Assembly (NCBI RefSeq): GCF_001704115.1
Contig: NZ_CP016895.1
Location: 682,001-746,000, forward strand
DNA length: 64,000 nt
DNA from: Acinetobacter larvae
GTDB taxonomy: Bacteria; Pseudomonadota; Gammaproteobacteria; Pseudomonadales; Moraxellaceae
Reading direction: 5' to 3'
Positions 55,458 through 64,000 of this stretch are shown here, one piece after another. A program made the translations under genes and the position numbers. Position 1 is the first letter of the stretch; every line of letters starts with the position of its first letter. Under the pieces are notes generated by a model. The model ran no database searches. It saw only the letters and a list, made by a program, of their open reading frames with translations, and was not told where the DNA came from.

Positions 55458-56609
55458 TTATGAAGCATCTGAATGATCATTTAGTATTGTTTGCAAGATC
55501 GTATTTAAATTTTCAAAATAGTTTGCGGTATAAAATTTTTCAATTGATGATTTTATGACTGCTGGCTGGTAAAAAAGACTAGGCTGTTTTATAAATAATG
55601 CCATGGATGATGCTAACTGTTGGATATCGCCAGTTGCGTATAATTGTCCATTTATTTGCGGGAGGATAATATCTTCTGGACCATATTTGCAATTGGATGA
55701 AATAACTGGGATTCCATAAGAAATTGCTTCAGCTAAAACTAGACCAAAACCTTCATATTGCGAGCTAAGTAATAAGCAACTCGCTTGGTTTATCTCGTGC
55801 CATGGATTATTTACCCACCCCTTGAAGCTTATTTTATCCATTAGATTTAATTTTTTTACTTCTTTCTCTAATAGAGCGCGTTCTTCACCATCACCGTATA
55901 GTTCAACACTAAAATCTAAATGCTCAATTATTTTTACTGCATGAATTATATCTAAACATCTTTTTTGTTTTTCGAGCATTAGTCGACCTATATAGATAAA
56001 TTTTATAGGCGTTAACGAAAATTTATTCTCAGATTGTGCAGATATTGGATTATATATTAAAAATAATTTTTCATGAGATATATTGAGGTTGGATAAAGAA
56101 TTTTTTATTCCTGAGCTAATAGCAAAATAATAATCGGGTTGGTAAATATTATTTAAAAAAAGCTTATCATTTTTTAAATAGTAGCTATTTGCCATATGAT
56201 CCCAATATACGACTTTACAATTAAGTTGTTCTTGGGAAATAATTTTTCTAATTTGTTTTAAAAAAACATAAGATGTGGAGATGATGAGATCTGGTTTTTT
56301 TGAGGCAATAGATTTTTTTAATAGTTTATAATATATGCTATTTTTAAATAATTTTTTAAGCCCCAATTGCATGATGATTTTTAAAAATATATTTTTAGAA
56401 TAAATTTTTTTGAGATATTCACTGACATTTAAAAAGTGAACATCATTGATATCATTTAACCATTGCCTTTCATTGATATCTGAGTCTATACATAACAAAC
56501 CAATGTCATACTTTTTATAGAAATGCCAATAAAAATCATGGAGAACTTTTTCAGTACCTCCATGGCCGCTGAAATAATCCCCAATGATTAGTATTTTCTT
56601 AGGATTCAT
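55458..56609 (-). CDS. Glycosyltransferase family 4
   Basis: A 383-residue GT-B transferase: IGDYFSGHGGTEKVLHDFYWHF at the N-terminus, FIYIGRLMLEKQKRCLDIIHAV, ELYGDGEERALLEKEVKKLNL, and LLLSSQYEGFGLVLAEAISYGIPVISSNCKYGPEDII with the E-x7-E donor site. Very AT-rich, unlike aspS next to it, and so likely part of the acquired surface-polysaccharide region. Probably adds a core or terminal hexose; the donor is unknown. Convergent with the epimerase. Confidence 0.88.
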   Translation of the reverse strand: MNPKKILIIGDYFSGHGGTEKVLHDFYWHFYKKYDIGLLCIDSDINERQWLNDINDVHFLNVSEYLKKIYSKNIFLKIIMQLGLKKLFKNSIYYKLLKKSIASKKPDLIISTSYVFLKQIRKIISQEQLNCKVVYWDHMANSYYLKNDKLFLNNIYQPDYYFAISSGIKNSLSNLNISHEKLFLIYNPISAQSENKFSLTPIKFIYIGRLMLEKQKRCLDIIHAVKIIEHLDFSVELYGDGEERALLEKEVKKLNLMDKISFKGWVNNPWHEINQASCLLLSSQYEGFGLVLAEAISYGIPVISSNCKYGPEDIILPQINGQLYATGDIQQLASSMALFIKQPSLFYQPAVIKSSIEKFYTANYFENLNTILQTILNDHSDAS

Positions 56610-56638
56610 TTGCTGTATTCAGCTAGCAGAAATAGGGT

Positions 56639-56860
56639 TTAGTTAGGATTCTCGGGATTACCTTTCAAGACCATATAAATTAAAGAGCAGAAGATAAGTA
56701 ATGCACCAACCAAACTACTCACACAGAAGTAAAGTATGCGGTATTTGGTAGGTAAATTAAAAAGTTCCGTGGCGAGAATATAGCGCATGAATCCCCATTG
56801 AATAACGGAGAAAGCTATGAGAACAAGTGCTCTACGACGGACTTCGGGACGCATCGCCAT
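56639..56860 (-). CDS. Small membrane protein of unknown function
   Basis: A 73-residue protein with two transmembrane helices (about residues 10-32 and 42-65), a basic N-terminus (MRPEVRRRALVL) and a polar tail. I do not know its family by name. Base composition is closer to that of aspS than to the AT-rich cassette, so it probably belongs to the stable backbone. AAGGTAA before the ATG fits a ribosome site. Confidence 0.7.
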   Translation of the reverse strand: MAMRPEVRRRALVLIAFSVIQWGFMRYILATELFNLPTKYRILYFCVSSLVGALLIFCSLIYMVLKGNPENPN

Positions 56861-56970
56861 TTTAAATTACCTTGAATACGAATACCGCTTATTATGCCAG
56901 TCTCACCCATTGATCTCAATGTTAAAATTGATAAATATAATTGATTCTCATTTGCGATGCCTAACAATCA

Positions 56971-57010
56971 CCCATTAAAAAGCCCTGTATAAACAAGGCT
57001 TTTTAATGGG
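56971..57010 (-). terminator. aspS terminator
   Basis: CCCATTAAAAAGCC and GGCTTTTTAATGGG form a perfect 14-bp stem with a 12-base loop just after the aspS stop. On the minus strand the T-rich part of the arm lies at the 3' side. Confidence 0.85.
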
Positions 57011-57028
57011 GTGTTGGGCTAAAAGTTG

Positions 57029-58813
57029 TTAAGCTTGTTGCTCTTCAGCTTTTGCCTTTTCGCGCAAACGTATACCAAGATCCCGTAACTGAGTACTTTC
57101 AACAGGCGCCGGTGCTTGGGTTAGAGGGCATTCGGCTGTTTTGGTTTTCGGGAAGGCGATGACGTCGCGAATAGATGAAGCACCAGTCATCAGCATAACC
57201 AAACGGTCTAAACCAAATGCTAGACCACCATGGGGTGGAGCACCAAATTTTAAAGCATTGAGTAAGAAGCTAAATTTCTCTTCAGCTTCTTCTTCACCAA
57301 TACCGAGTGCTTCAAAAATAGCTTTTTGCATTTCAAGTGTATAAATACGTAGCGAGCCACCACCGATTTCAGTCCCATTGAGGACCATATCATAGGCGAC
57401 TGAAAGTGCTTCACCTGGGTTATTTTTAACCTCTTCCACACTGGATTTAGGTAGGGTAAATGGATGGTGTACAGAAGTCCATTTGCCGTCATCAGTTTCT
57501 TCAAACATTGGAAAGTCAACAACCCACAATGGTGCCCATTGACAGGTTGCTAAGTTGAGATCATGACCGATTTTGACACGTAATGCGCCCATAGCATCAT
57601 TAACAACTTTTGCTTTGTCAGCACCAAAGAAAACGATATCACCGTCTTCAGCGCCCACACGTTTTAATAGATCAAGGACAATAGGCTCGATGAATTTTAC
57701 GATGGGTGATTGTAGACCCTCAATACCTTTGGCTAATTCATTGACTTTGATGTATGCCAAGCCTTTTGCACCATAGATAGCAACAAATTTGGTGTATTCG
57801 TCGATTTGGCTACGTGGTAGTGCACCTGCACCTGGTACGCGAAGGGCAACGATGCGACCTTTAGGATCTTTGGCTGGACCTGCGAAGACTTTAAATTCAA
57901 CGTCTTGCATAAGATCGGCAACATCAACTAATTTCAGTGGAATACGAAGGTCGGGTTTGTCCGATGCATAATCACGCATTGCTTCTGAATAGGGCATGCG
58001 TTGGAATTTATCGAATTGTACACCAAGTAAATCATTAAATAATTTAACGGTCATACCTTCCATCAAATCCATAATATCATCATCATTTAAGAATGATGTT
58101 TCAATATCGATTTGGGTAAATTCTGGTTGACGGTCAGCACGCAAGTCTTCATCACGGAAGCATTTTGCGATTTGATAATAGCGATCAATACCACCGACCA
58201 TGAGTAATTGTTTGAACAATTGTGGTGATTGTGGCAATGCATAGAAACTACCATTCGATACACGACTTGGTACCAAATAATCACGTGCACCTTCTGGTGT
58301 TGCACGGGTTAAAATTGGTGTTTCTACATCTAGAAAACCGTGTTCATCGAGATAGTTACGGATAAGCGTCGTGACTTTTGAACGGAAACGTAGGCGATCC
58401 AGCATTTCTGGACGACGAATATCGAGGAAGCGATATTTTAAACGCACATCCTCAGAAACGTTCACGGTTTCGTCGTTCAATGGGAATGGCGGTGTTTCAG
58501 AAGTTGCAAGAACTTCAATTTCCTTGCCTAATACTTCAATTTGACCGCTCACCATATTGGCATTTTCGGTGCCAGCATAACGACGACGTACACGACCAGT
58601 GATTTTAAGCACGTATTCAGAACGCGCTTTGTCTGCTGTTGCAAATGCTTCAGGGGTGTCTGGGTCAATAACCACTTGAACGAGACCGTCACGATCACGG
58701 ATATCAAGGAAGATTACACCGCCATGATCGCGGCGACGGTGTACCCAACCGCATAAAGTCACTGTATTATCTATTTGGGCTTCTGTTAAAGAGCCGCAGT
58801 AATGAGTTCGCAT
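57029..58813 (-). CDS. aspS: Aspartyl-tRNA synthetase
   Basis: A 594-residue class II synthetase. OB-fold anticodon domain at the N-terminus ([31 protein letters not shown]), motif 2 [21 protein letters not shown], a GAD insertion domain, and motif 3 [13 protein letters not shown]. The start MRTHYCG is chosen to match E. coli; an ATG one codon before is equally open (end 58816). aspS marks the right edge of the outer-core locus in A. baumannii, with ilvE on the left, as here. Confidence 0.97.
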   Translation of the reverse strand: MRTHYCGSLTEAQIDNTVTLCGWVHRRRDHGGVIFLDIRDRDGLVQVVIDPDTPEAFATADKARSEYVLKITGRVRRRYAGTENANMVSGQIEVLGKEIEVLATSETPPFPLNDETVNVSEDVRLKYRFLDIRRPEMLDRLRFRSKVTTLIRNYLDEHGFLDVETPILTRATPEGARDYLVPSRVSNGSFYALPQSPQLFKQLLMVGGIDRYYQIAKCFRDEDLRADRQPEFTQIDIETSFLNDDDIMDLMEGMTVKLFNDLLGVQFDKFQRMPYSEAMRDYASDKPDLRIPLKLVDVADLMQDVEFKVFAGPAKDPKGRIVALRVPGAGALPRSQIDEYTKFVAIYGAKGLAYIKVNELAKGIEGLQSPIVKFIEPIVLDLLKRVGAEDGDIVFFGADKAKVVNDAMGALRVKIGHDLNLATCQWAPLWVVDFPMFEETDDGKWTSVHHPFTLPKSSVEEVKNNPGEALSVAYDMVLNGTEIGGGSLRIYTLEMQKAIFEALGIGEEEAEEKFSFLLNALKFGAPPHGGLAFGLDRLVMLMTGASSIRDVIAFPKTKTAECPLTQAPAPVESTQLRDLGIRLREKAKAEEQQA

Positions 58814-58857
58814 CATGGCGTGCTAAGTCCAACTTATATTATTTAAAAAATCATTAA

Positions 58858-58885
58858 AAAAGTAAGCCCACATTGACTTACTTTT
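58858..58885 (-). terminator. Hairpin between DUF4184 gene and aspS
   Basis: AAAAGTAAG and CTTACTTTT form a 9-bp stem with a 10-base loop, followed on the minus strand by a T-run. A second hairpin (CACTCAA / TTGAGTG) lies at about 58890-58913. They probably end the upstream minus-strand gene. Confidence 0.6.
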
Positions 58886-58963
58886 GGAAACACTCAATTA
58901 TGCCTCGTTGAGTGATGAGTCTCAAGAACTAGATCAAAAAACATTAAGATTTAATCACTTCGT

Positions 58964-59749
58964 TTAGCGCGCTCCTCTATATCGATTGAGTGCGGTCTGG
59001 TATTTTTTTCTTTTTAAAAAGATGAGGCAACCAATACTCCAAGTGACTAAAAATGCTCTAAAAAAGTAATTAATACTCACGCCTGTAAGCCAATATAAAT
59101 GATGTTGCCATTGTGCTTGACTGCAAGACATTAAAAAAGTAGCGGCATAAATACTGCCTGCACATATAGCGCATAGCGTCAGGATGAGGGCATAGCGCAA
59201 GGTATTTTCAATAAAATATTGGGGTTGCTGGTGCGCTTGAATATAACGGTAACATAACCAGCACACCATCGGCAGTGCTATGGCTGAACTGGATATTTGT
59301 AAAATAAAGTGTAGGGGATAATCCTGACCTAAAATGAAATAGCTTTGTTGTAAAGCATCTTTAAACATAAAGGTTCTAAAATCGGCGTGTGTGACGCCAT
59401 CCCAAAGAATATGACTGGCTGCACCGAATATAATACTCAGCGTACATGCCCATATAAACACTAGCATGCTAGCTGTCGTGGGCAGTAATATTGGATCATC
59501 TAGTTTTAAAAAAATATATAAAACGGGGCGATATAACCGATACCATAATAAGCAAAAGAGCAAGCCTAATATCAAGTTGCTACTGATTAAGCTCGCCCAT
59601 TGATGACTAAAGTGAACATCAAGATTGGTAAATAAACGGCTTAAATCGGGAATCATACAGCCAATGGCGAGCGCTGCAATCGGTAACTGCCGTCGGCTTG
59701 CATAGTGAAAAACAGGGACCAGTACGGTATGAGACAAGGTAAAAGGCAT
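58964..59749 (-). CDS. DUF4184 family membrane protein
   Basis: A 261-residue integral membrane protein with about six helices. PFTLSHTVLVPVFHYASRRQLPIAALAIGCMIPDLSRLF at the N-terminus and AASHILWDGVTHADF in the middle are the DUF4184 signatures, with conserved His and Asp that may bind a metal. The motif is loosely like that of the YdjM-type metal-dependent hydrolases (HxxxD), but no activity is known. Alone on its strand. Confidence 0.82.
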   Translation of the reverse strand: MPFTLSHTVLVPVFHYASRRQLPIAALAIGCMIPDLSRLFTNLDVHFSHQWASLISSNLILGLLFCLLWYRLYRPVLYIFLKLDDPILLPTTASMLVFIWACTLSIIFGAASHILWDGVTHADFRTFMFKDALQQSYFILGQDYPLHFILQISSSAIALPMVCWLCYRYIQAHQQPQYFIENTLRYALILTLCAICAGSIYAATFLMSCSQAQWQHHLYWLTGVSINYFFRAFLVTWSIGCLIFLKRKKYQTALNRYRGAR

Positions 59750-60012
59750 ATTAAAAAACCAAGTCGCACGAATGGTATATCGATTGACCTAAGTGTTTGA
59801 TTTTAAGTTTGAATAAACAGGGTTGCTTCACTTTTTTTGAAGCTCGCCGCAGTATAAAAGAGATTTGCAGGTATTGTGAATAAGGCTTTTTGTATTATTT
59901 TAAGCAAGGTTTATTGAGTGCTTGATGGGATATAGTCCAGAACGCTATCGATATTGGATGCTCTATTGAACGCTATTACGCTGCAAGAGCTATTCATCGG
60001 CATAGTTTTTTA

Positions 60013-60085
60013 AACCAAAACCATTCAAACGACACTCAGTTAAACCACGCTCAGTCAAACCAAAATCATGCAAACGACAATCGAG
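60013..60085. repeat. Spaced direct repeat, about 27 bp
   Basis: Two copies of roughly 27 bp beginning AACCAAAACCATTCAAACGA and AACCAAAATCATGCAAACGA, 45 bp apart start to start, with a similar AAACC-rich linker. In the intergenic region before the TonB receptor. Confidence 0.6.
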
Positions 60086-60120
60086 CAAACAAAAAAATTA
60101 ATCAGAAAAATACAATAAAA

Positions 60121-60182
60121 CCAAGTTAAAACTAAGTTAATCCAAATTAAAACTAAGTTAATCCAAGTTAAAACTAAGTTAA
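60121..60182. repeat. Tandem repeat, 21-bp unit, three copies
   Basis: Three units of 21 bp, each starting CCAAGTTAAAACTAAG or with one change (CCAAATTAAAACTAAG), the last shortened by one base. The repeat ends 142 bp before the TonB receptor start. Confidence 0.85.
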
Positions 60183-60277
60183 AAAGTTTAGATAAAACTT
60201 GGGTTAACCAATCTATCCCAAATGCTTGTCATAATCTCTTCATGCATTCGCGTTAAATTAACTATTGCAAAATGCAA

Positions 60278-60297
60278 GAAATGTTATAACATAACAA
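60278..60297 (+). promoter_or_regulatory. Zur-box-like operator before znuD
   Basis: GAAATGTTATAACATAACAA, centred on the palindrome TGTTATAACA, 28 bp before the start codon. It closely matches the gammaproteobacterial Zur consensus (GAAATGTTATANTATAACATTTC), with a good left half and partial right half. Supports repression by zinc-loaded Zur. Confidence 0.72.
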
Positions 60298-60324
60298 AAA
60301 ATCAATGGAACTCATGGACTAAAC

Positions 60325-62424
60325 ATGAAATTTACCCCAACAATTTTATCCTTTTCAATATTTGCTGCACTGAGTAATAGTATTTGGGCACATGAGGCTG
60401 AACCACAGCAATTAGAAACAATACAACTGCATGCCACAACACAAAATACAGCGGGTGCAGTACTAACCCTTGGGGAAAACCAATTAAAACAAAGTGCAAC
60501 GACTATTGGTGAAGTATTAGCAAACCAACCTGGTATTCAAAGTAGTGGTTTTGGTGCGGGCGCAAGTCGCCCTGTGGTTCGTGGTCAAGATGCAGTACGT
60601 GCCAAAGTACTCAGCAATGCCGGGGATAGCATGGATGTGTCAAGTTTATCGCCAGATCATGTGATTACCGTTGATCCACAGCTCGCTGAAAAAGTTGAAT
60701 TGATTCGCGGTCCAGCCAGCTTGCTCTATAGCGCTGGTTCGACCGGTGGGGTGATGAATGTTATAGACCAACGTATTCCAAGTAAAATGCCTGAACGCGG
60801 TTATGAAGGGCAAATTGGCGTGCGTTATAACACCGGTAATGATGAACGGTTGGCACACGCTGGTGTGACAGTTGGTCTCGGTGAGCATGTTGCCCTAAGA
60901 GTTGAAGGGGTGACGCGTGAGGCCAATAACTATATTGCACCAAATTATGTGGTGACAGAAGATCATGGGGATCATGTACATTACAATAAAAATCGTCGTG
61001 TAACGGATAGTTTCTCTGAATCTGATAACTTTAATGTGGGCTTATCCTGGATCGGTGACCGTGGTTTTGCTGGGGTGGCCTATGCTAAACGCAAAGACAA
61101 ATACGGTTTGCCTGGTCATAGCCACGAATATGAAAGCTGTCATACCCATGGTTTAACGCTCTATTGTGCCCCTCATGATGATGACCACGATCATGGACAC
61201 AGCCACGATCATGGACACAGCCATGACCACGATCATGGACACAGCCATGATGATGATCACGAGCATGGTGGTCCATGGATTGATATGGTTTCAGAACGCT
61301 ATGATTTCCGTTCTGAACTCAACGATCCTTTTGCTGGATTTAAAAAACTAAAATTCCAAGCCGGCTATACCGATTATTATCATAATGAATTAGAAGGTGA
61401 TGCACTTTCGACGCGGTTTGAAAGCAAAGCATATGATGGTCGTGTGGAATTACAGCATCATAGCATCGCGGGTTGGGATGGTAGTTTGGGGGCGCAGTAT
61501 AGCCAACAAAAACTCGATTTGAGTGGTGAAGAAGCGATTATGGCACCAGCAAAAACTCAAAAATATAGTGTATTTGCTTTAGAACAAAAGCAGATCGATC
61601 AAGTGAAGTTGGAATTGAGCGGGCGTTTTGACCATCAGAAGATTGATATCGACAACAGCCAGCAAAAAAATTATGACGGGAATGCCTACTCGCTTGCAGC
61701 CGCAACGCATTGGGAATTCATGCCGAATTATAATCTGAGCTTAACGGCTTCACATCAGCAACGTTTACCCTTGGCACAAGAACTGTATTCCGACGGTAAA
61801 CATTTTGCGACCAATACCTATGAAAAAGGCACAGAGGATTTAAAGAAAGAGAAATCCAATCAAATTGAATTAGGCTTTAACTATGATAATGACCGTTTGC
61901 ATTATGATGTAAATGTTTATCACCAATGGTTTGATGATTATATTTATGCCGAAACTTTGGACCGTTATAAAGATTTTCGCCTGATCAAATATACCCAAGA
62001 CAATGCCAAATTTTATGGTTTAGAAGGGCAGGTCAATTATCAAATCACACCAATGTATAATATTGGGTTATTTGGTGATTATGTTCGCGGCAAAATAGAT
62101 GCTGAAAATGCACCTCGCGTGCCTGCTGGTCGACTCGGCACCAAGATTAAGGCTAACTTTGATGATCATTGGAGTGGAAGTGCTGAGTTCTACCGAGTCT
62201 TTAAGCAAGATAAAATTAGCGCTTATGAGCACGAAACTGCTGGCTATAATATGCTTAATTTAGGCGTGGCTTATACTGGTCAGTATAAAGCGCTTGATCA
62301 GTACCGTGTATTCTTGAATGCCAATAACCTATTAGATAGCGATGTCTATCAACATGCTTCTTTCTTGTCTCAAATTCCGCAGATGGGGCGTAATTTCATG
62401 ATGGGGGTAGATTTTAAATTCTAG
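60325..62424 (+). CDS. znuD: TonB-dependent zinc receptor ZnuD
   Basis: A 699-residue outer-membrane receptor with a signal peptide (cleavage near NSIWA-HE), an N-terminal plug (TTIGEVLANQPGIQSSGFGAGASRPVVRG ... VELIRGPASLLYSAGSTGGVMNVID) and a 22-strand barrel ending in FMMGVDFKF with terminal Phe. A His/Asp-rich loop of about 30 residues (about 283-313, repeated DHGHSHD) matches the metal-capturing loop of ZnuD in Neisseria and Acinetobacter. It takes up zinc, perhaps also haem-related ligands in some species, with TonB energy. The upstream Zur-like box fits induction in zinc shortage. Confidence 0.93.
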   Translation: MKFTPTILSFSIFAALSNSIWAHEAEPQQLETIQLHATTQNTAGAVLTLGENQLKQSATTIGEVLANQPGIQSSGFGAGASRPVVRGQDAVRAKVLSNAGDSMDVSSLSPDHVITVDPQLAEKVELIRGPASLLYSAGSTGGVMNVIDQRIPSKMPERGYEGQIGVRYNTGNDERLAHAGVTVGLGEHVALRVEGVTREANNYIAPNYVVTEDHGDHVHYNKNRRVTDSFSESDNFNVGLSWIGDRGFAGVAYAKRKDKYGLPGHSHEYESCHTHGLTLYCAPHDDDHDHGHSHDHGHSHDHDHGHSHDDDHEHGGPWIDMVSERYDFRSELNDPFAGFKKLKFQAGYTDYYHNELEGDALSTRFESKAYDGRVELQHHSIAGWDGSLGAQYSQQKLDLSGEEAIMAPAKTQKYSVFALEQKQIDQVKLELSGRFDHQKIDIDNSQQKNYDGNAYSLAAATHWEFMPNYNLSLTASHQQRLPLAQELYSDGKHFATNTYEKGTEDLKKEKSNQIELGFNYDNDRLHYDVNVYHQWFDDYIYAETLDRYKDFRLIKYTQDNAKFYGLEGQVNYQITPMYNIGLFGDYVRGKIDAENAPRVPAGRLGTKIKANFDDHWSGSAEFYRVFKQDKISAYEHETAGYNMLNLGVAYTGQYKALDQYRVFLNANNLLDSDVYQHASFLSQIPQMGRNFMMGVDFKF

Positions 62425-62508
62425 TGATCACGTGTTTTGTCACCAATTGTCCCTTGAAAAATAGATAGATAACACCTAGTCTGAGTAGATTGGACTAGGT
62501 TTTATTTT

Positions 62509-63972
62509 ATGCGTATTTTTCGAAAGGTTCATCAAAAGCTCAATTGGTCAAAAAAACGTTATGTTGGGCTTATTGTGACTTTATTTGGCGTGGCTTATGT
62601 GGCTTCAGCCATTTATCAAACCGTTAAACCTTTAGCTGAAGGGTTAAACTATGCGAGCCCTTTGCAGCGTGCTGAGTTAACTTTTTTGGCCGATCAGACC
62701 TATCTCGATCGTCATGGTCAGCAACAATCTAACCAACAAATTTTCGATCAAATTTTAACATTAGTGAAGCAAGCGAAAACAACCATTGTATTGGATATGT
62801 TTTTATTCAATCAGCAAGTGGGTGGCTCTACCCTTCAACATCGAGCTTTGTCACAGCAATTGACCGATGCCTTGATGCAAAAACGTATCCAACAACCTAA
62901 TGTACAAATCGTTTTTATTACTGACCCTATTAATACCGTATATGGCGGAGTCGCTTCTGAGCAATTCCGGCAACTGCGGCAGGCGGGTGTGGATGTGATT
63001 GAGACGGATTTAAGACCTTTACGTGCATCGAACCCAATGTGGTCTGGCTTATGGTACTTATGTTGTAAGGATTTAGGTAATAATCAACAAGCTGGCTGGC
63101 TAAAAAACCCCTTTGGCACTGAAAAAATAACCATTAGAAGTTATCTCAATTTACTTAATTTTAAAGCCAATCATCGTAAAGTCATTGCTGTCGATACTGA
63201 CGAAGGCTGGCAAGCCGTGGTGACTTCAATGAATCCACATGATGGTAGTTCGAGACATAGTAATGTGGGTGTGTTGATCAAAGGCAAAGTTGCAGTGGAT
63301 GTGTTGAACACAGAACAAGCTGTAGCGGCATTATCTGCTGGGTCAAGTCCATTGCTGGTCACGGGTGCCGACAGTTTCGCTGACCATCTTCCCAAGGCGC
63401 AGGTATTGACAGAGGGTGCAATCTATCAGGCTGTACTCCATTTACTCGATAGTGCCAAAGCCGGTGAGCGCATAGATTTAATGATGTTCTATTTGTCGGA
63501 ACGAAAAATTATTGAAAAACTTATGGCCGCTCAAGCACGCGGGGTAAAAGTACGTATTATTTTAGATCCGAACAAAGATGCCTTTGGACGACAAAAAAAT
63601 GGTATACCGAATCGTCAGGTTGCTGCAGAGCTCGACAATGCAGGAATTGATATTCGGTGGTGTGATACCCATGGTGAACAGTGTCATAGCAAAATGATTA
63701 TGAAATACAATAATAAAGAAACAGAGTTAATTTTAGGCTCCGCCAATTTTACCGCGCGTAATTTAAAAAATTATAATTTGGAAACCAATATTCGTGCGCT
63801 TGGTGCCAGTGAAAATCAGGTTTTTCGGGATGCCCGCGAATACTTTAAACGGGCTTGGTTTAACCAAGATGGTGAGCAATATACCGTAGATTATACGGTC
63901 TATCAGGATGATTCGAGCTTTAAATATGCTCTCTATCGTCTGATGGAATGGTCTGGGATTTCAACATTTTAG
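62509..63972 (+). CDS. Phospholipase D-family protein
   Basis: A 487-residue protein with an N-terminal transmembrane anchor (about residues 18-38) and two PLD half-sites. The first is NHRKVIAVD (about 221-229, HxKx4D complete) with SMNPHD after it. The second is CHSKMIMKYN (about 391-400), His and Lys kept but the Asp position is Tyr, followed by LGSANFTARN. The general layout fits cardiolipin synthase-like or other PLD enzymes; the degenerate second site makes the activity uncertain. It lies 84 bp after znuD on the same strand, with a short inverted repeat between them (CCTAGT / ACTAGG). Confidence 0.85.
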   Translation: MRIFRKVHQKLNWSKKRYVGLIVTLFGVAYVASAIYQTVKPLAEGLNYASPLQRAELTFLADQTYLDRHGQQQSNQQIFDQILTLVKQAKTTIVLDMFLFNQQVGGSTLQHRALSQQLTDALMQKRIQQPNVQIVFITDPINTVYGGVASEQFRQLRQAGVDVIETDLRPLRASNPMWSGLWYLCCKDLGNNQQAGWLKNPFGTEKITIRSYLNLLNFKANHRKVIAVDTDEGWQAVVTSMNPHDGSSRHSNVGVLIKGKVAVDVLNTEQAVAALSAGSSPLLVTGADSFADHLPKAQVLTEGAIYQAVLHLLDSAKAGERIDLMMFYLSERKIIEKLMAAQARGVKVRIILDPNKDAFGRQKNGIPNRQVAAELDNAGIDIRWCDTHGEQCHSKMIMKYNNKETELILGSANFTARNLKNYNLETNIRALGASENQVFRDAREYFKRAWFNQDGEQYTVDYTVYQDDSSFKYALYRLMEWSGISTF

Positions 63973-64000
63973 TCCATTGTGGCATCGGCAGTCATAGCGG

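Noticed and set aside
57141..58756. Multiple plus-strand ORFs opposite aspS
   Set aside because: Antisense shadows of a conserved synthetase gene.
60013..60182. Possible iterons/replication origin
   Set aside because: Repeats lack a DnaA-box consensus and a nearby rep gene; the location is an ordinary chromosomal intergenic space.

Overview
The window reads as a chromosomal segment of an Acinetobacter species (Gammaproteobacteria, Moraxellaceae). This rests on gene content and order: smc-zipA-ligA together, separate scpA/scpB, a yceD-rpmF-fabD-fabG-acpP string, and a lipooligosaccharide (LOS) outer-core locus lying between ilvE and aspS, the position of the OC locus in Acinetobacter baumannii. 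Housekeeping genes also show glutamine-rich proteins and moderate AT content. The species cannot be fixed from sequence reading alone.

Layout. 0.3-7.8 kb: a GntR regulator, then smc, zipA and ligA. 8.1-12.9 kb: a haem-ligand-less bacterioferritin, two tandem alkaline phosphatase lipoproteins and an exported peroxiredoxin. 13.0-17.7 kb: biotin genes (bioH-like, bioA, bioF, bioC, bioD) with overlapping or abutting starts. 17.8-20.4 kb: rluB, scpB, scpA on the minus strand and a small basic ORF. 20.6-26.8 kb: GNAT acetyltransferase, YciO, EpmC, then yceD-rpmF-fabD-fabG-acpP and a BON-LysM protein. 27.0-30.3 kb: an L-2-hydroxyglutarate oxidase/MHS transporter pair facing a GntR regulator. 30.6-34.2 kb: queA, tRNA-Leu(CAA), and an integrase remnant cut by an IS3-family element, which is the scar of a tRNA-targeted island. 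34.2-37.9 kb: glnE and ilvE.

38.0-56.6 kb is the variable outer-core/surface polysaccharide locus. Its first part (ELM1-like protein, two phosphoethanolamine transferases, several glycosyltransferases, a polysaccharide deacetylase, a beta-propeller protein) looks like LOS core assembly. An IS5-family element at 48.7-49.6 kb separates this from a very AT-rich second part. That part holds a WaaL/Wzy-type polymerase-ligase and a tightly overlapped three-gene cassette: a GT2, a membrane processive GT2 with QxxRW, and a UDP-GlcNAc 2-epimerase. The cassette has the same composition and order as the synthase-dependent O:54 (poly-ManNAc) O-antigen cluster of Salmonella Borreze. This is the most interesting part of the window, because Acinetobacter is generally thought to make LOS without O-antigen.

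56.6-64.0 kb: a small membrane protein, aspS, a DUF4184 membrane protein, a ZnuD-like TonB receptor with a histidine-rich segment and a Zur-box-like operator, and a phospholipase D-family protein. Four clusters of short tandem repeats (14-21 bp) occur in intergenic DNA or at the 3' ends of genes.
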